Shown piece by piece: positions 10,902-22,325 of a DNA stretch of 64,000 bases. Made by a program: the position numbers and the translations under genes. The notes beneath the pieces were generated by a model that saw nothing but the letters and a program-made list of their open reading frames with translations, was not told the origin of the DNA and did not search any database. Source of the DNA: Prorocentrum cordatum (lineage: Eukaryota > Sar > Dinophyceae > Prorocentrales > Prorocentraceae); assembly GCA_963575745.1 (NCBI GenBank), contig CAUYUJ010015306.1, positions 93,501-157,500 of the forward strand, in the 5' to 3' direction. Position 1 is the first letter of the stretch; the number at the start of each line of letters is the position of its first letter.

Positions 10902-11845
10902 ATGGTAGGAGGAGCACGTGGTGGACACAACCCTGCGATGAAGTCGAGTGAAAATGATCGGGGGAAGGTGCCAGGCTGGGGCGGAGACCCTGAGACATGG
11001 CGGACGCACAGACGGAAGGCTCTCCAGTACCAGGGAGGCACCAAGCGCGAGGACAGGCACCTGTGCGCTCCGAGGCTCGAGGCACGTCTCGCGAGCAGGG
11101 CCGAGGTCGCGGTCGGGCGCTGGAAGCCAGGCTGGCTCTCCAGGTTCGACGGGGTCGAGAGGCTCTCGGCATGGCTCGAGGGGAGATGCCCGGGCCAAGT
11201 TGTCCCTGATGTCGGCCAGGAGCTCGAGGCGTTCCTGATCAGGACGAAGCGCAGAAAGCTCGAGCTTATGCAGCAGTGGACGGGCCGTTTCGAGACAGGT
11301 TACCAGCACCTCCGACGCGCGCTGGCGCGCGCTCCGGGACTGTCGGCCCCAGTGGGCAGCTCATCGTCGACTGTCCACATCGCGTCCAGACCATGGAGAT
11401 GGATCGAGAAGGACTGGCCGTTTGATTCCGAATGGACGTGCGAGCGCACGGACGGACGAGGAGACGATGAGACCGAGGACTCTCATCACTGGAGTGTTGC
11501 AGCCCCAGATGTTGCTGCCGAGGAGGAGCTCGATGAAGTGCCAGATGTTTGTTCAGGACTCGTCCTCGGCTGGTTGATGCTCGCGCGCCCTGGCCTCGAC
11601 CCCCGCAAGAGATAGGCGATCCTGACCGCGACCGGAGGATCGCTTGGCGTCAACATCACGCGCGTGAAGCTGATATCGAGCCGGGAGGGCGATGACCTGG
11701 CAGAGCGCGATGGACAGGCCAAGTACCCGAAGGCACATGCAGCACTGCTGGCTGAGGATGGCCGCGCATGGCTGGACGACGAGGGGAACGACCTGGACGC
11801 GGGCAGCTTCGCAGCGGGCCAGGGGCTTCCAGGGGCTCGCTAGGA
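10902..11845 (+). pseudogene. Copia gag, first part
   Basis: An open frame of 237 codons (10,902-11,615) starts MVGGARGG and includes PGWGGDPETWRTHRRKALQY and a charged helix-rich region. A stop at 11,613 is followed in another frame by AILTATGGSL-like and GQAKYPKAHAALLAEDGRAW-like sequence to about 11,845, so the gag frame is broken. The PGW-GD-x-W-x-x-Y/H-R-R pattern is a gag hallmark of this protist Copia group, recalled from general knowledge rather than a search. Confidence 0.65.
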
Positions 11846-11879
11846 GGATGCGGACCAGGCCAGGGGGGATGATCCGAGC

Positions 11880-12308
11880 ACAGTATCTGACTACCACCAC
11901 CCTGATCGATAATAGCATACGATGCGATTTGGTGTAGTTTTGCCCCGGTGAAAAGCCCGCAGCGCACCCCCCCCGCCCCCCGCCCGCCCCCCCCCCCCCC
12001 CCCCCCCCCCCCCGCCGCCAACGGCAACCGGGCTGCCCCCTCTCCCTTAAGGACCGAAACAGAATTCATCAAAGCACGCGCGGCGGTGGTGTATATACTT
12101 TTGGTTACCAAGGGGAGCGATTTTTATACACCACCACCACCAAGAAGTGCTGTTTCTGCTTCAGGAACTCTCCATGCCACGGCGCCTGCGAGCTGCGCCG
12201 CGCTCCTTTTCGCCGCGGCGTCGCAGCGTCGTGAAGCGCGACCCTGCCCCCAATCCTTTTTGCGGAAAATTATTGTTGCGGGCGGTGGTGGTGCATGCGC
12301 ATTGGCCT
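11880..12308 (+). mobile_element. Nested ~430-bp interspersed element, copy 1 (inside Copia gag)
   Basis: Nearly the same sequence recurs at 53,558-53,942. Shared landmarks in order: CTGACTACCACCACC, GCGATTTGGTG, AAAAGCCCGCAG, a C-run, GGCAACCGGGCTGCC, AGAATTCATCAAAGCACG, GGTGGTGTATATA, TTTTTATACACCACCAC, CTGTTTCTGCTTCAGGAACT, GCGGAAAATTA and GCGGGCGGTGGTGGTG. The ends are inverted (ACCACCACC...GGTGGTGGT) and the same motif pair recurs internally. This copy has a run of 27 C at 11,987-12,013. It interrupts the gag frame, which resumes just downstream. Confidence 0.85.
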
Positions 12309-13281
12309 TGTAGATGAGGGCGACGTCGAGATGCAATTGGCGGCCCAGCGCGAAGAGGCGGAGGCCCTGGCCGCGATTCACAGCGCCCAGCGGGCCCTCC
12401 GCCAGGCCCGCGAGGCCCGCGCGGACAGTCGCCTGAGCCGGGGCTTCTACCGCGGAGGGCGACCAGCCCACCTTGCTAAGGGAGGTGGCCGAGGAGCCTG
12501 CGGTAGATTCCCAGCGGGGTCGCGCCAGCCGATGGGCCACCAGCTCGGAGGCGGGGGCCCGCTCAAGCCGCCGAACAAGGGCCAGAAGAAGTGCACGAAA
12601 TGTGGTGGAGCTCATTGGCTGCAGGATGGCCCCGGCCGCCATGGCCCACTCCTCAGAGACGGCGCGACGGGCTCGCCAGACGCGAGCGCGAAGGTGGCCA
12701 CCTGCAGGAAGGAGCTGAAGTTCAACCTCGCGGCCGCGATGGTTGCCGAGCAGGAGTCTGGGGACTCGCCATGCGAGGCGACGTTTGCAGAGCAGGCCAT
12801 CCGCGAGGGCAAGGGGATCGTCGACTTGGTCTGCGCGGGCGCCGTGGGGGGCGGGCGCGCGCTTGACATCGTTGCCCGCAATAACATGGAGAAGTATGGG
12901 GGGGGCGAGGCTCCAGGGGGCCAACCTCAACGACCGCCGGGTGCACCGCTTCGGGAATTGCGAGAAGGAGCGCGCCCGTGGAAAGTTGTGAAGTTGGGGA
13001 TTGTGGGAGCGGGCGCGCGGGGGGGCATCGCCATCGACGGCTTCGCGAAGGCTGCCCCGATCCTCGTGTCCAAGAAGGTGCTGGAGAAGCTGGGGTCCGT
13101 CGTGGATTGCGACGTAGGTGTCGCAGCTTTCGTGAAGCTGACCCCGGACGCCCCAGTCCAGCTCGAGGAGTCGACAGACGGCGGCCATTATGACTTGAGC
13201 CGAGTGGGCGACCTCCTCGAGCAGGAGGTCAAGGCCCGACCGAGCTGCCGAATTCCATCGAGATCAGCCGGCACATCTTAG
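12309..13281 (+). pseudogene. Copia gag second part, zinc knuckle and protease remnants
   Basis: After the nested element an open frame gives MQLAAQREEAEALAAIHSAQ-type gag helix. A knuckle KCTKCGGAHWLQDGP follows near 12,590-12,635, where the last cysteine of C-x2-C-x3-4-H-x4-C is replaced by glycine. Around 12,870-12,990 the homologous sequence passes through another frame (NLNDRRVHRFGNCEKER). It then returns for the carboxy half of a retropepsin-like domain (LGIVGAGARGGIAIDG, PILVSKKVLEKLGSVVDCDV) at 12,990-13,230. No intact D-[ST]-G active site is seen, so the protease is inactive. Confidence 0.65.
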
Positions 13282-13597
13282 CGGGGCTGGCAGAGTGCAG
13301 CTGCGAGCCAGGGCCCAGAGTAGTACCAGGATCGACGCGCAGTGCGAGATGAGGGGTACTTGAGTCTACCCTAGACCCCCTCTCTCCCAATCACCACCAT
13401 CAGCCAACCTTCGGTCGAGCCAGGATCGAAGGGTCAAACGGAGTGGTCACCGGGTCCTGGCGGGGATCACGGACGCGCCCATAGCCGTTGTGGCTCGAGC
13501 CAAGCGCGATTTTCAGCAGATGGATTGATCGACTCTGTGGAGCTAACAGCACCGACAGACCGTCCATATCATCCATATTCCCGGCCGTCGCCAGTCG

Positions 13598-15120
13598 ATG
13601 GCAGGAAGATGCTTTGCGGCGTCTTCCTCCGAGGGGCCCAGCTCGCCTGCGTCGGGGCCGCGCGCGGGCGCGATTCGGGCATGGGTAGTGCCGACGTCGC
13701 GCAGCGGGGCGCAGGGGCTCCTCCAGGCGGAGGCGACGAGGGTTATCAAGGAGCTTGGCTTCTCCTCCAGCCCCGCTTTGGAGCTTGGACGAGCTGAAGA
13801 AGATCATCAAGGATAACCTGCCCCCGCGGAACCAGACGCAGGCGCAGAAGGCAGTGAAGGGCATCAGGCCCACGAAGAAGGCCGAGCCGATCGAGGAGGC
13901 GACCGAGGTCGGGGCCCACATCGCGCCGAACATGACGAGTGCCTCGCCCAAGTTTTTGATGCGCAAGGCAGTCTTCCAAGAGACCGCGCCAGAGCCGACC
14001 GACTACGTGCGTTTCGGGAAGCTCGACGCCATGACCTCCCAACAGATACTGAACCAGTGCCCGCCCCGCGCCGAGGCGGCCCGCTCCGCGCTGAGGCGGG
14101 CCAAGAAGGGGGCGAAGCCCGAGAGCAGCTGGGAGCCCATCTGGCGTGTCTCGTGGCCCAACGGGACGGGGGCCGCCCAGGCGGATCCGGAAGCAGATGG
14201 CCAGGGGCTACGTGAATGTTTTAGTGGAGCCGACCAAGGCTCGAGGGGGCGCGAGGCCATCTCGCCGAAGGACGGTGGACGCTCAGACGGAGGACGAGCT
14301 CGCGGAGGAGGAGAAGCAGGCGGCGGACCTGGAGGAGAAGCAGGCCAACCGCCGCGTCCAGGAGGAGATGCCATCAGCGCTGGGCCAGCTCAACCAGAGG
14401 CTGGAGAGTCTGAACAGACTCGAGGGGCAGCCGAGGGCACCGAGCACGGCCGACGGGAGCTCCCTTCCAACGGGTTCCAGTCAGGATGGCATGGGCTGGA
14501 ATTGAGCTACACGGAGGAGCTGGACCCGTGGAAGCAGCGCTAGCTTGCGAAGTGCATCAAGGAGAACGAGCGCACCGGGGACCTCGAGGGGCTACTCGCC
14601 CATGGAGGGGTCAAGAAAATGCATGCGGCCTTCAGTCCTGCCTCCATTCTGAGCACGAAGATGGCCGAGAAGTTAAGCGAGGACGCAGTCCGACGCGCCA
14701 GCTCCTGGAACGGGCGCAAGTCGGGCCCCCCAGCATGGAACCAGAAGGCCAGGGAGACGCGCGACGAGTCGGAGCCGCGTCTGGGTCACCACGAGATGCG
14801 GGGCGCTCTCGACGCTCACCCTCGGCTTCAACGGCCCCAACCCTGCGAGAGCTGAGGCCGCCAGGAAGCGCCGACTCCGGGCGATCAGGGTGGAGGACTG
14901 CGCGATGACAGCGGTCAAGGTGGCCGGGCGCCAGCTCGGGGTGAAGAACGAGAAGGGCGACCTTCTTCTGAAGGAGCGGCTGATCGCCACACCGTCTCCG
15001 AGGATGGCGGCGAGGATGGCCATGGAGCGCCCGGGAGGTCATCGTCGCGGCGAGCTCGCGGGAGGCGGACTCGCCGCGCCCGCGAGCAACTACGCAGACG
15101 AGTGCGAAGAGGGCGTCGCG
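13598..15120 (+). pseudogene. Copia linker region between protease and integrase
   Basis: A string of charged, frame-shifting open segments includes LLQAEATRVIKELGFS (about 13,720), KKIIKDNLPPRNQTQAQKA (13,800), AQTEDELAEEEKQAADLEEK (14,285, coiled-coil like) and KMAEKLSEDAVRRASSWNGR (14,660). None has a recognisable catalytic domain. Position and composition suggest the variable spacer of this Copia lineage. Stops and frame changes show it is not translated as one protein. Confidence 0.45.
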
Positions 15121-15239
15121 AGCCATGGGCGAAGGGAGCGCGCCAGATCACCGCGTGTTCATGAGGAACATGACCGAGGCCCAGGCGCAGGAGGAGCAGG
15201 ACCTGACCGTTGGCAGAGAGAAGACCCCCATGGACGCGG

Positions 15240-15975
15240 ACCCGAGTTCGGAGGAGTACGAGCAGGCCATGCGAAGGCTCACCGCGGCGCATATGGGATC
15301 GGGCCACAGTTCGAAGACCTCCAGGCTGAACGCGCTCAAGGAGGAAGGGGGTGGGCCCCCAGGTGCTACGCGTGGCGGAGGATTTCCAGTGCGACGCCTG
15401 TGCTGAGGCGAACCACCACTGCCCGACGCACCCACCAGTCAACCTCGAGCCCATACCTCCGAAGTGGAAGCGCACCCAGGCCGACCAGTTCGAGTGGGGG
15501 CACCCAGAAGAAGATCAAGTTCAAGTTCTCACTGATCATAGACGAGAGCTGCAAGGTGAGGGTCAACAGGCTGCTCTACCGTGCACGCGGTGGGCAAGGA
15601 CCAACATGGGAATCCAGTGCGGGCCGACCTGAGGAGTTTCTACGAAGGGCGGTGGTTGCCATACTTCGGGAAGCCTCAGAGGGTCGAGGTGGGCCCTGGG
15701 GGCTCGTGGATGTCGCGGCAGGCCGCGGAGAATTTCGACTCCGACTCCACAGCTGGGAACTCTCGGGTGGGCGCTCGCGGCTACTTCCTTCTCCAGCACG
15801 CGCTGGGTAGGGCGCCGGACTTCGACGGCCACTTCTTTGAGGGCGACTTCGACGAGTGCCCCCGCGCGGAGGCCCAGCGGGCTGACAAGGGCGCGGCGAG
15901 AACTGCGCGAAGATGCACGCTGCTAAGGAGAGCACTTGAGGCAGGTCTACTTGCGACGGATCAGCCGGGCTGAGA
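15240..15975 (+). pseudogene. Copia integrase remnant
   Basis: The amino-terminal zinc-binding part shows AAHMGSGHSSKTSRLNAL (His-x3-His) and then, in the next frame, EDFQCDACAEANH (Cys-x2-Cys). The catalytic core begins with a TQADQFEW-type segment (first aspartate), and later FYEGRWLPYFGKPQRVEVGPGGSW. There the second catalytic aspartate, normally in V-D-P-[AS]-G, is replaced by glycine (VGPGG). With at least two frameshifts, the enzyme is dead. Confidence 0.7.
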
Positions 15976-16765
15976 ACGCGAAGAATCAGGCGCTGAAGGC
16001 CGCGGCCCTTGGCGCGCGGGCGCGCTGCATCCGCGAGGAGAGGGCCAAGGACTGGCAAAAGGGCCTCGCGCGGGCACTCGCCGCGGAGACCGGTCGCCCG
16101 ATGGACGGCGACCTCGGCGAGAAACAGACCTTGCATCCAGGTCGGGCGGCCCGCATCATCGTGGTGGACCTGAGCCAGACCCAAGCAGCGTCGGCGCGCG
16201 AGACTGACTGCGCGGAGCTCATGGGCGGCAACGGCGCCACGTGGACGGTGCACACTTTCATGAATTTGGCGATGTGACAGGGGCACCTGGACTTCTCAGG
16301 CCACGACCCCACCGACCACGACGAGGAGTCGGCTTCCTGGGCAGGAGTGCTGGATCCAGCACCACCCCTGGAGAAAGCCAGCCATGGAGAGCCGCCGAGT
16401 TCGCCGAGGGGCCCGCCTCCACAGCCAGTGCGGAAGTCGATGCGGAAGAAAGGGGGGCACCCATGCGGCGCCTCAGATGGGGCGAAGGCAGCGAGAGCTG
16501 CAGCAGCGGAGGAGACCATGAAGGAGAGAGCTGCGTTCATGGCCAAGGCCTCACCAGATGTCCGGGCTTTTTGGGAAAGGCAGGGCACGTCGTTGGAGGT
16601 GCTCGTGGAGATGCTTTGCAGGCAAGGCCCCGAAGCACGCTACGAGGCACATGGGCACCTACATGGCGAGCCAGCTGCGGGAGGGCAAGCGAAGGGTCTC
16701 GGAGAGGGCCCTCAGCTCGGACGAGGTGAAAAAAGTTCTGCGTCGCGAAGGCCACCGAGGTGAAT
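15936..16765 (+). pseudogene. Copia region between integrase and reverse transcriptase
   Basis: Open pieces include QVYLRRISRAENAKNQALK (15,940-16,000), a helix-rich region to 16,277, and RAAFMAKASPDVRAFWERQG (about 16,530-16,590). A third piece, REGKRRVSERALSSDEVKKV (16,680-16,740), leads into the RT. No catalytic motif is expected here. Frames change at about 16,280 and 16,640. Confidence 0.5.
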
Positions 16766-16781
16766 AACTGCGTCATCTCCT

Positions 16782-17281
16782 TTGTCTTGGAATGCCCACC
16801 GCCGGGGGGTTGCCCCGCCACCGGGGGGCGTCGCGCGCGCGCGGTGGATCCTGCAGTGGAAGGTTGACGAGACCACAGGCGAAAGGAAGCCAACGGCCCG
16901 AATCGTGGTTCTAGGCTACATGGGCCCAGAGTACGAACACCGCCCGACGGCGGCACCCACCATGACATGGACGTCTCGACATATGGTGTTGCAGGTGATG
17001 TCATGGCTCGGCTTCAAGGGGTTCAAGGCAGATGCGACGGGAACTTTCGCGCAGAACTGGGAGATCCAGCACGGCCTTTTCGCGATGCCAGCCGAGGGGC
17101 TCGCCGCCGCCCTTGGGGTGTCCGACGGCGCCGCGATGGGGCTGCGGAAGGCCGCGCGCGGGCTCGTGGAGGCCGCCATCGCGTGGTTCATGACAGTCAG
17201 CGAGGCTCTTGAGGAGTTCGGCTGGACCAAGATGAAGATGGACCCTTGCGTCTGGGCGTTGTGCGGCGACGCCCATGGCTA
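16782..17281 (+). pseudogene. Copia-type reverse transcriptase (RVT_2) fragment
   Basis: An open frame of 166 codons is homologous over nearly all its length to Copia RTs: RWILQWKVDETTGERKPTAR, IVVLGYMGPEYEH, TSRHMVLQVMSWLGFKGFKA, DATGTFAQ (motif A aspartate kept), then LRKAARGLVEAAIAWF and FGWTKMKMDPCVW. A stop at 17,279-17,281 cuts it before the YVDD box. No YVDD-like sequence appears downstream, so part of the palm domain is deleted. Confidence 0.85.
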
Positions 17282-17369
17282 GGGCAACAGCTTCACCAGG
17301 GAGGCGCTGCGGGACTTCCTGGACCCCGAGGAGCTGGACATGCTGAGGGGGAAGAGTCTGACCCACGGT

Positions 17370-18350
17370 GGATAGAAGCGCGCAAGAAGATCGAGGAGCT
17401 TTTCAAGTGGCAGACTTGGGAAACGGACGGGCCCGCGCAGACCTGCGCCCAGGTCGAGCAGCAGGCCGGCAAGAGCTTCCGCGTGGACCAGAGCGAGCTC
17501 ATCAAGGCCATCGAGAAGGCCGTCTTGTCCCCCGAGCGCAAGAAGAACAATGGCGCGCCGACAACCAACATGGAGAAGGGGCAGCTCAGGGCGATCCTCG
17601 GCGCAGTTGGGTGGCGCTCCGAGCAGCCAGGACCCGTGCACTCAGCCAACGCCAGCCCACCGCCCAGCATGATTCCATCACCCACGGTGCAGACCATCAA
17701 TGAGACGAACCGCCTAGTCGACCGCGTGCGAGAATTTGCCAACCCCCCAATCGTGATCCATAGCCATTCGAAGGCACAGGTGCCCGTGCCCATCGAGTGG
17801 ACCGACTCCTCGGAATCGAACCGTCCAGACGGGAAGTCCACCAAGGGCCTGGTTTGCGGGGTGGCCCCGCTGAAGATCCACCAGGGCGACGAGACGGACG
17901 CGAGCATGATGGAAGTCGGGGAAGATCGATCGTGGACGCCGCAGTGCAGTCGCATGCGAGACGATTTCAGCAGTGGACGGAGAAGATGAGCTGTTCGGGG
18001 TCAAGCTACAGTGGCTAGAGATCTTGGGCAACAACGTCGGCTGGCGGAACCAGAGGAGACCCGTTCAAGGCTGCCAGCCGCCGCGGTTGTGGACGCCAAG
18101 GGCCTCTACGACAAGCCCCAGGCGACCGCGCGCACCTTCCGGGGCCAGGAGGAGCGGGCCGACGCGGAGGCGATGACCTTGAAGGAAGGGACACAATTGG
18201 GCACTTTGCGTGCATGGCGACGCCCAGCTGGCGAACTCGTTGAAGAAGGGCCACGAGCCAGGTCAGCTGAGAGTGTACTACAGCAGTGGCCACATATGGA
18301 AGCTAGTCTACGACGCCAAGTACCAGAGCGCCTGGATGCGGAAGGCGGCC
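17370..18350 (+). pseudogene. Copia RT end and RNase H remnants
   Basis: The frame at 17,370-17,935 gives WIEARKKIEELFKWQTWETD, KGQLRAILGAVGW and TVQTINETNRLVDRVREFA, then IEWTDSSESNRPDGKSTKG, the entry to the Copia RNase H. Further homology continues in other frames: AAAVVDAKGLYDK near 18,080 and MHGDAQLANSLKKGHEPGQL at 18,210. VHGDAQLANSLTKG-type sequence is a hallmark of the end of Copia polyproteins. Three or more frame changes are needed. Confidence 0.75.
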
Positions 18351-18410
18351 GGCATGCTCCTCTTTGGGCATGTGCCGGCAGAAGTGCTACGCGAGCCGAG
18401 TTCAGATGCA

Positions 18411-19644
18411 TCTTGCGGCCCCCCACCCCAAGATTTCTCGCCCAGAAACCTTCCTTGCCCCCCTCCTCGCCCCCCTCCTCGCCCTCCTCGGGTCCGGCCC
18501 ACGGCGTCCCGCCATTCATGTCACGTGGCGGCCACGCGGCCCTGCCCATGGGATCATTTCCGCGGGTCCCGCCCGTAGGTGATGTCACGGATGCCGTTGC
18601 TTCTCAGCTGCGTTATGTGTTATCCGGCATGGCTTTGCATCAAGCCACGCCCATTGCACACATTCAAAAATATGGGCACCATGTTAAGCAAGGGCGTCTT
18701 GAAATAGTTGAGGCGGTGTTCGAGCACACCTAAATTTGTACAGATGCTCTAGGAAACAATTTTCAAATTATAGCTGGTTTGATGATTTCTCGAACCCTGG
18801 ATCTCAAAGACGTTATCGAGTTTTCGGGCTCCGAAGTGGTGGACGCAGGTTCTGCGAATCGTTTGTGTAGCGTCGCCACTTCCATCCACAACCCGCACGA
18901 AATTTGCCATGCGTGGGCACGTCACACCCAGCGGAGCGAGATCTTGCAGCCCCCATGTTCGATCGAATCCGAGCCCTCTAGCACGCCCATATACGAGAAT
19001 TGTGCTCAAAGACAGTAAATGCCAGCATGTCGTATCATGCCCATGCAAGGCAGAAGTCATACCTGTATTCTGGCGCACGCTGATGGCCTGGTGTTGTTCG
19101 ATGCGTTCGTTTCTCGCCGCTTTTGGCAACGATCATGATCACTTCTCATGTATTTGCGTGAACGTGCGCGTCTTGTTTGTTCCATGCTCGAAACCAGGTG
19201 CTTCTCTCAACCATGAGGGGTCCAGGATACATTGCAGTACCCGACAGCCTATTTGCAGAGCCTTGTCTGGACTCGGGCAGCATTTTGGGATTGATTCCTC
19301 GCATCTTGTCCATTGGCCCCGCACACGTATGCTTTGCGTGCGGATGGCTTCACATGGCGAGTTGCTAGCAGCGTGTTCAATGAAGGCATAACCACTCCGA
19401 GCTCACACATTGCGTTTACTGATCCGCCGTGGGCGTTTTTTGGAAAGCCTTGCCCTGTTCGATCTTCCCTCAGGCGCCTTTACTAAATGGCTGCGCTTAC
19501 CGGGCTGGTTTGGGCCGGTGATTCACAGGGACCGAAGCCTTCACAGCCAGCAGTCCCCTGCAATGGCGCTAAAATTCGCATCCTCCTTGATTGCCCACGC
19601 GTCCGTCCAGATGCCGGGCTGTATGTGTGTGTGTGCGTGCGCAG
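18411..19644. other. Intron sequence after the Copia remnant, no gene seen
   Basis: Starts with C-rich sequence, then fairly unique sequence of moderate GC from 18,560. No homology or repeat is recognised. It ends in a TG-rich run before the exon at 19,645. Confidence 0.5.
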
Positions 19645-19719
19645 GAGTCTGCAGACGGCAAGCCCGTGAAGGACACCGTCATCACCGTTCCGTCCGATGC
19701 GACTCTGCGGCAGCGCCAG
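19645..19719 (+). CDS. Hsp70/Grp170-like exon with VKDTVITVP strand
   Basis: Twenty-five codons follow a TG-rich tract ending in GCGCAG and stop at donor GACGTC. The peptide contains GKPVKDTVITVPSDATLRQRQ-type sequence: VKD[ATF]V[VI]TVP is the most recognisable strand of Hsp70-family ATPase domains, followed by the RQ/QRQ start of the next helix. Grp170 proteins keep VTVP but vary the downstream YF-x-x-x-QR segment, as here. Both splice sites are phase 0. The exon continues directly into AIVAAAEIAGL at 22,044. Confidence 0.87.
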
Positions 19720-20419
19720 GACGTCCCCCCTTTCACGTGGAGAGCGAGCGAGGGAGGGCGGATAAGGCGGACGAGGACGGAGCATACATGATGAGCAAGA
19801 GGTGGGCAGGACAGCGGATGGTGGATAAGATGGGCCAGGACGGATGAGAAGGGTAGGTCGGTGAGGACGTTGTTTCAGGTTGTCTATGTACGGAGCCTTT
19901 TGGGGTTCTCTTTTGGGCACCATGGCACCTTGGAAGCCTCGTAGGGCCTGACTGTAGTTTATCGCGGACAAGGCTCGGCGTCCTGTGCCTTTGGAGCGCC
20001 ATCATTTCTTAGGATGGGGCACGAAGAGGGGGCGAATGGAGCATGACGAGGGGAGAAGCGAGTAGGAGGATCTCGCCCGCCCCCCCGGGTGCCCCACAGG
20101 GTGCCAGTTGCCGACCACACCCTTCGGAGTCGCCGCTCGGAATTCCTCGGGCCTTTGAGGAGCTTCCTGAGCCTGCCCAAAGACGCAGACTGTGATGAGA
20201 ATCCTGGAGGCCCCGCGCGGCGCGCAATAGTTGTATCATCTGGTCGACACGTCCGCCTCGTCAGAGATGGGACGACGTTCGTGTGGCGATGATCCGACCT
20301 AAATCCGACGCAAGTTCGACGCGCCCGACGTAAGTCCGATGTGGCTCAACCTGCCGCACGAGGCCTCCAGGATTGTCCTCGTCACGCAGAAGACCTCTCG
20401 GAAAATGTCGGGGGCCTCT

Positions 20420-20665
20420 CAGGAGGAGGAGGAGGAGGAGGAGGAGGAGGAGGAGGAGGAGGAGGAGGAGGAGGAGGAGGAGGAGGAGGGAGGAGGAGGA
20501 GGAGGAGGAGGAGGAGGAGGAGGAGGAGGAGGGAGGAGAGGAGGAGGAGGAGGAGGAGGGAGGAGGAGGAGGGAGGAGGAGGAGGAGGAGGAGGAGGAGG
20601 AGGAGGAGGAGGGAGGAGGAGGAGGAGGAGGAGGGGGAGGAGGGGGAGGAGGGGGAGGAGGAGGC
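20420..20665. repeat. (GGA)n microsatellite
   Basis: Nearly pure GGA triplets over 245 bp, ending before GCTTCTGAGAAGCCCCGCCG. Confidence 0.98.
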
Positions 20666-20861
20666 GGGGAGCTTCTGAGAAGCCCCGCCGCCCTGGAGGC
20701 ATGCTCCCTCTCAGCTCCACCCCCCGGGGTGCGCCGCCGAGTCTCCCCGCAGTGCGTGCGTCGTGTCCGCGCCGCCCGTTCGCCACGGAGAAGGCAGTGG
20801 CCCCGAGAGAGAGAGCGAGGGCACCGACCTTCGAGGATCGAGGCCCCTTGGTGCCCTTGAC

Positions 20862-21000
20862 CCCGAGGCTCGAGGCTCGAGGCTCGAGGCTCTTCGAGGG
20901 TCGAGGATTCCTTCGGGGCTCGAGGCTCGAGGGCCTGGATCCTCGGGGCTCGAGGATCCTTCGAGGGCCGGGGCTCGAGGCTCGAGGCCTGCTGGGGCCT
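20862..21000. repeat. GAGGCTCG minisatellite
   Basis: The 8-mer GAGGCTCG and variants repeat directly and with spacing over about 140 bp. Confidence 0.85.
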
Positions 21001-21084
21001 GGGGACCCCCAGCAGGCCGCGGGCCCCTTGCAGCTCGGGGGTCACCGGAGTCTTCTGGGGGAGGGGGCGTCGGGGCCTCTGAGA

Positions 21085-21325
21085 AGGAGGAGGCGGAGGA
21101 GGAGGGGTCGAGGAGGAGGAGGAGGAGGAGGAGGAGGAGGGGGAGGAGGAGGAGTTGGAGGAGGGGGAGGAGAAGGGGGGGGAGGGTTTCTCCGAAGGGC
21201 TTAGGCGACCCCTCCTCCTCTCCTCCTCCTCCTTTTCCTCCTCCATCACCTCCTCCTCCATCTCCTCCTCCCCCTCCCCTCCTCCTCATCCTCCACCTCC
21301 TCCTCCGCCTCCTCCTCCTCTTCGC
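21085..21325. repeat. (GGA)n followed by (CTC)n, inverted microsatellite pair
   Basis: GGA triplets at 21,088-21,180, then GGGTTTCTCCGAAGGGCTTAG, then CTC triplets at 21,212-21,325. The same hinge phrase precedes the CTC tracts at 5,105 and 23,243. Confidence 0.9.
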
Positions 21326-22043
21326 TCCTCGGGTTGTCTACGGCCCCGGGGGAAACCGCGCAGAGGGGGGTGGGGGCGGGTGTCCTGAAATGAGCTTCAC
21401 AGTTTTCGATTTCCCGGGCCCTTTCTACAACCCGCGACCGTCAAAACGCGTGTTGGAATCAGAAATTGGTCTTGACCGAAGCCCCAGAGTGCAGGACCCG
21501 TTTCCCTCACGCCTATTTGTTCAATTTCGCAATGCCAGTTCACGACGAGCGCTTTCCAGCCCCGCTTCCCATGTCCTCTCGTCGTTCTCCTCTGCCTTAA
21601 CCTCCCCATGTTGCCCCCCCTTGCGAGCGGTCCGTTTCCGCGCAGTTGTTGGGAGTTGGGCCGTTACGTCGATGTGAACAAGGTCGTGTGATGTTGGTTT
21701 TGCTGGATCGTCTTAACAGAGAGGGTATTCCATGATCCAGGACCGAACATGTTATTTCAGTTGGGACAGGGCTCACCCCTGAACGTATTGATCCGTCCCG
21801 TTTGGATCTTGGGCCGTGCATAGCACGTGGGTTTTCGGCATGATACCAAAGTTGGACATTCATCCAATAAGCAGTGGCTGAGGTGCACAGAAGATGGATG
21901 GTAGACGGATGAAAGCGGCAAGCATACGGGGTGTAAATTCAATTGAGGGAGGGCGCGGCAGTCCTCGAGCAGGCCAAACATGAGGGGCATGAGAACCGAA
22001 GGTAGCAAAGTCGCAGAGCAGTCATAATGATCCCAGTGAGCAG

Positions 22044-22115
22044 GCGATAGTGGCGGCGGCAGAGATCGCTGGACTTCGTCTCCTGTCCTTAGTGCACGAG
22101 ACCTCTTCATTTGCG
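22044..22115 (+). CDS. Hsp70/Grp170-like exon: AAEIAGL...LSLVHE
   Basis: Twenty-four codons follow acceptor GTGAGCAG and end at donor GTGCGC. The peptide reads AIVAAAEIAGLRLLSLVHE and then TSSFA. This corresponds to the Hsp70 segment A-x-x-x-A-A-x-[IL]-A-G-L-x-[VL]-L-x-L-[VI]-[NH]-E-x-[TS]-A-A-A. The chain joins RQRQ of the previous exon without a gap, and runs into VQRAVDY at 28,120, where canonical Hsp70s have L-x-Y-G-[IL]-D. Phase 0 at both ends. Confidence 0.87.
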
Positions 22116-22279
22116 GTGCGCTGTTCGCACTCTTCTTTGCAGCGACAAGCGGAGCCTACACGAGAGAGAGAGAGAGAGGGAGAGAGTCGTCACAATAGCT
22201 TCCTCCGACGTATCTGATTGTCGGTGATGTGGTCTTCGCGGCATTCGACCCCTCCTCTGTGCCTGGTCATCCCGAGCTG

Positions 22280-22325
22280 TTTTTCCTACCTCTCCTGTGT
22301 TGGGCTCGCGTATTGAATAGAGAAC
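22280..22325 (+). repeat. Leader box before satellite block 1
   Basis: CCTACCTCTCCTGTGTTGGG and GCTCGCGTATTGAATAGAG, followed by a C/T-rich stretch and then the array. Weakest member of the box family. Confidence 0.55.

Larger units (their letters stand above)
10902..18410 (+). mobile_element. Decayed Copia-type (Ty1/Copia) LTR retrotransposon body
   Basis: Pieces of a Copia-order polyprotein occur in the correct order on the + strand: gag, zinc knuckle, protease, integrase, Copia-type RT, RNase H. Homologous stretches jump between all three frames and contain stops. An internal ~430-bp insertion (11,880-12,308) splits gag. I could not find paired LTRs. The element lies in the 12.6-kb intron of the Hsp70-like gene, in the same orientation. 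It is a dead copy. Confidence 0.85.

Noticed and set aside
10700-18700. Paired LTRs of the Copia element
   Set aside because: No long direct repeat flanks the coding remnants.
18560-19400. Independent gene in the unique sequence after the Copia element
   Set aside because: Only short frames without recognisable domains.
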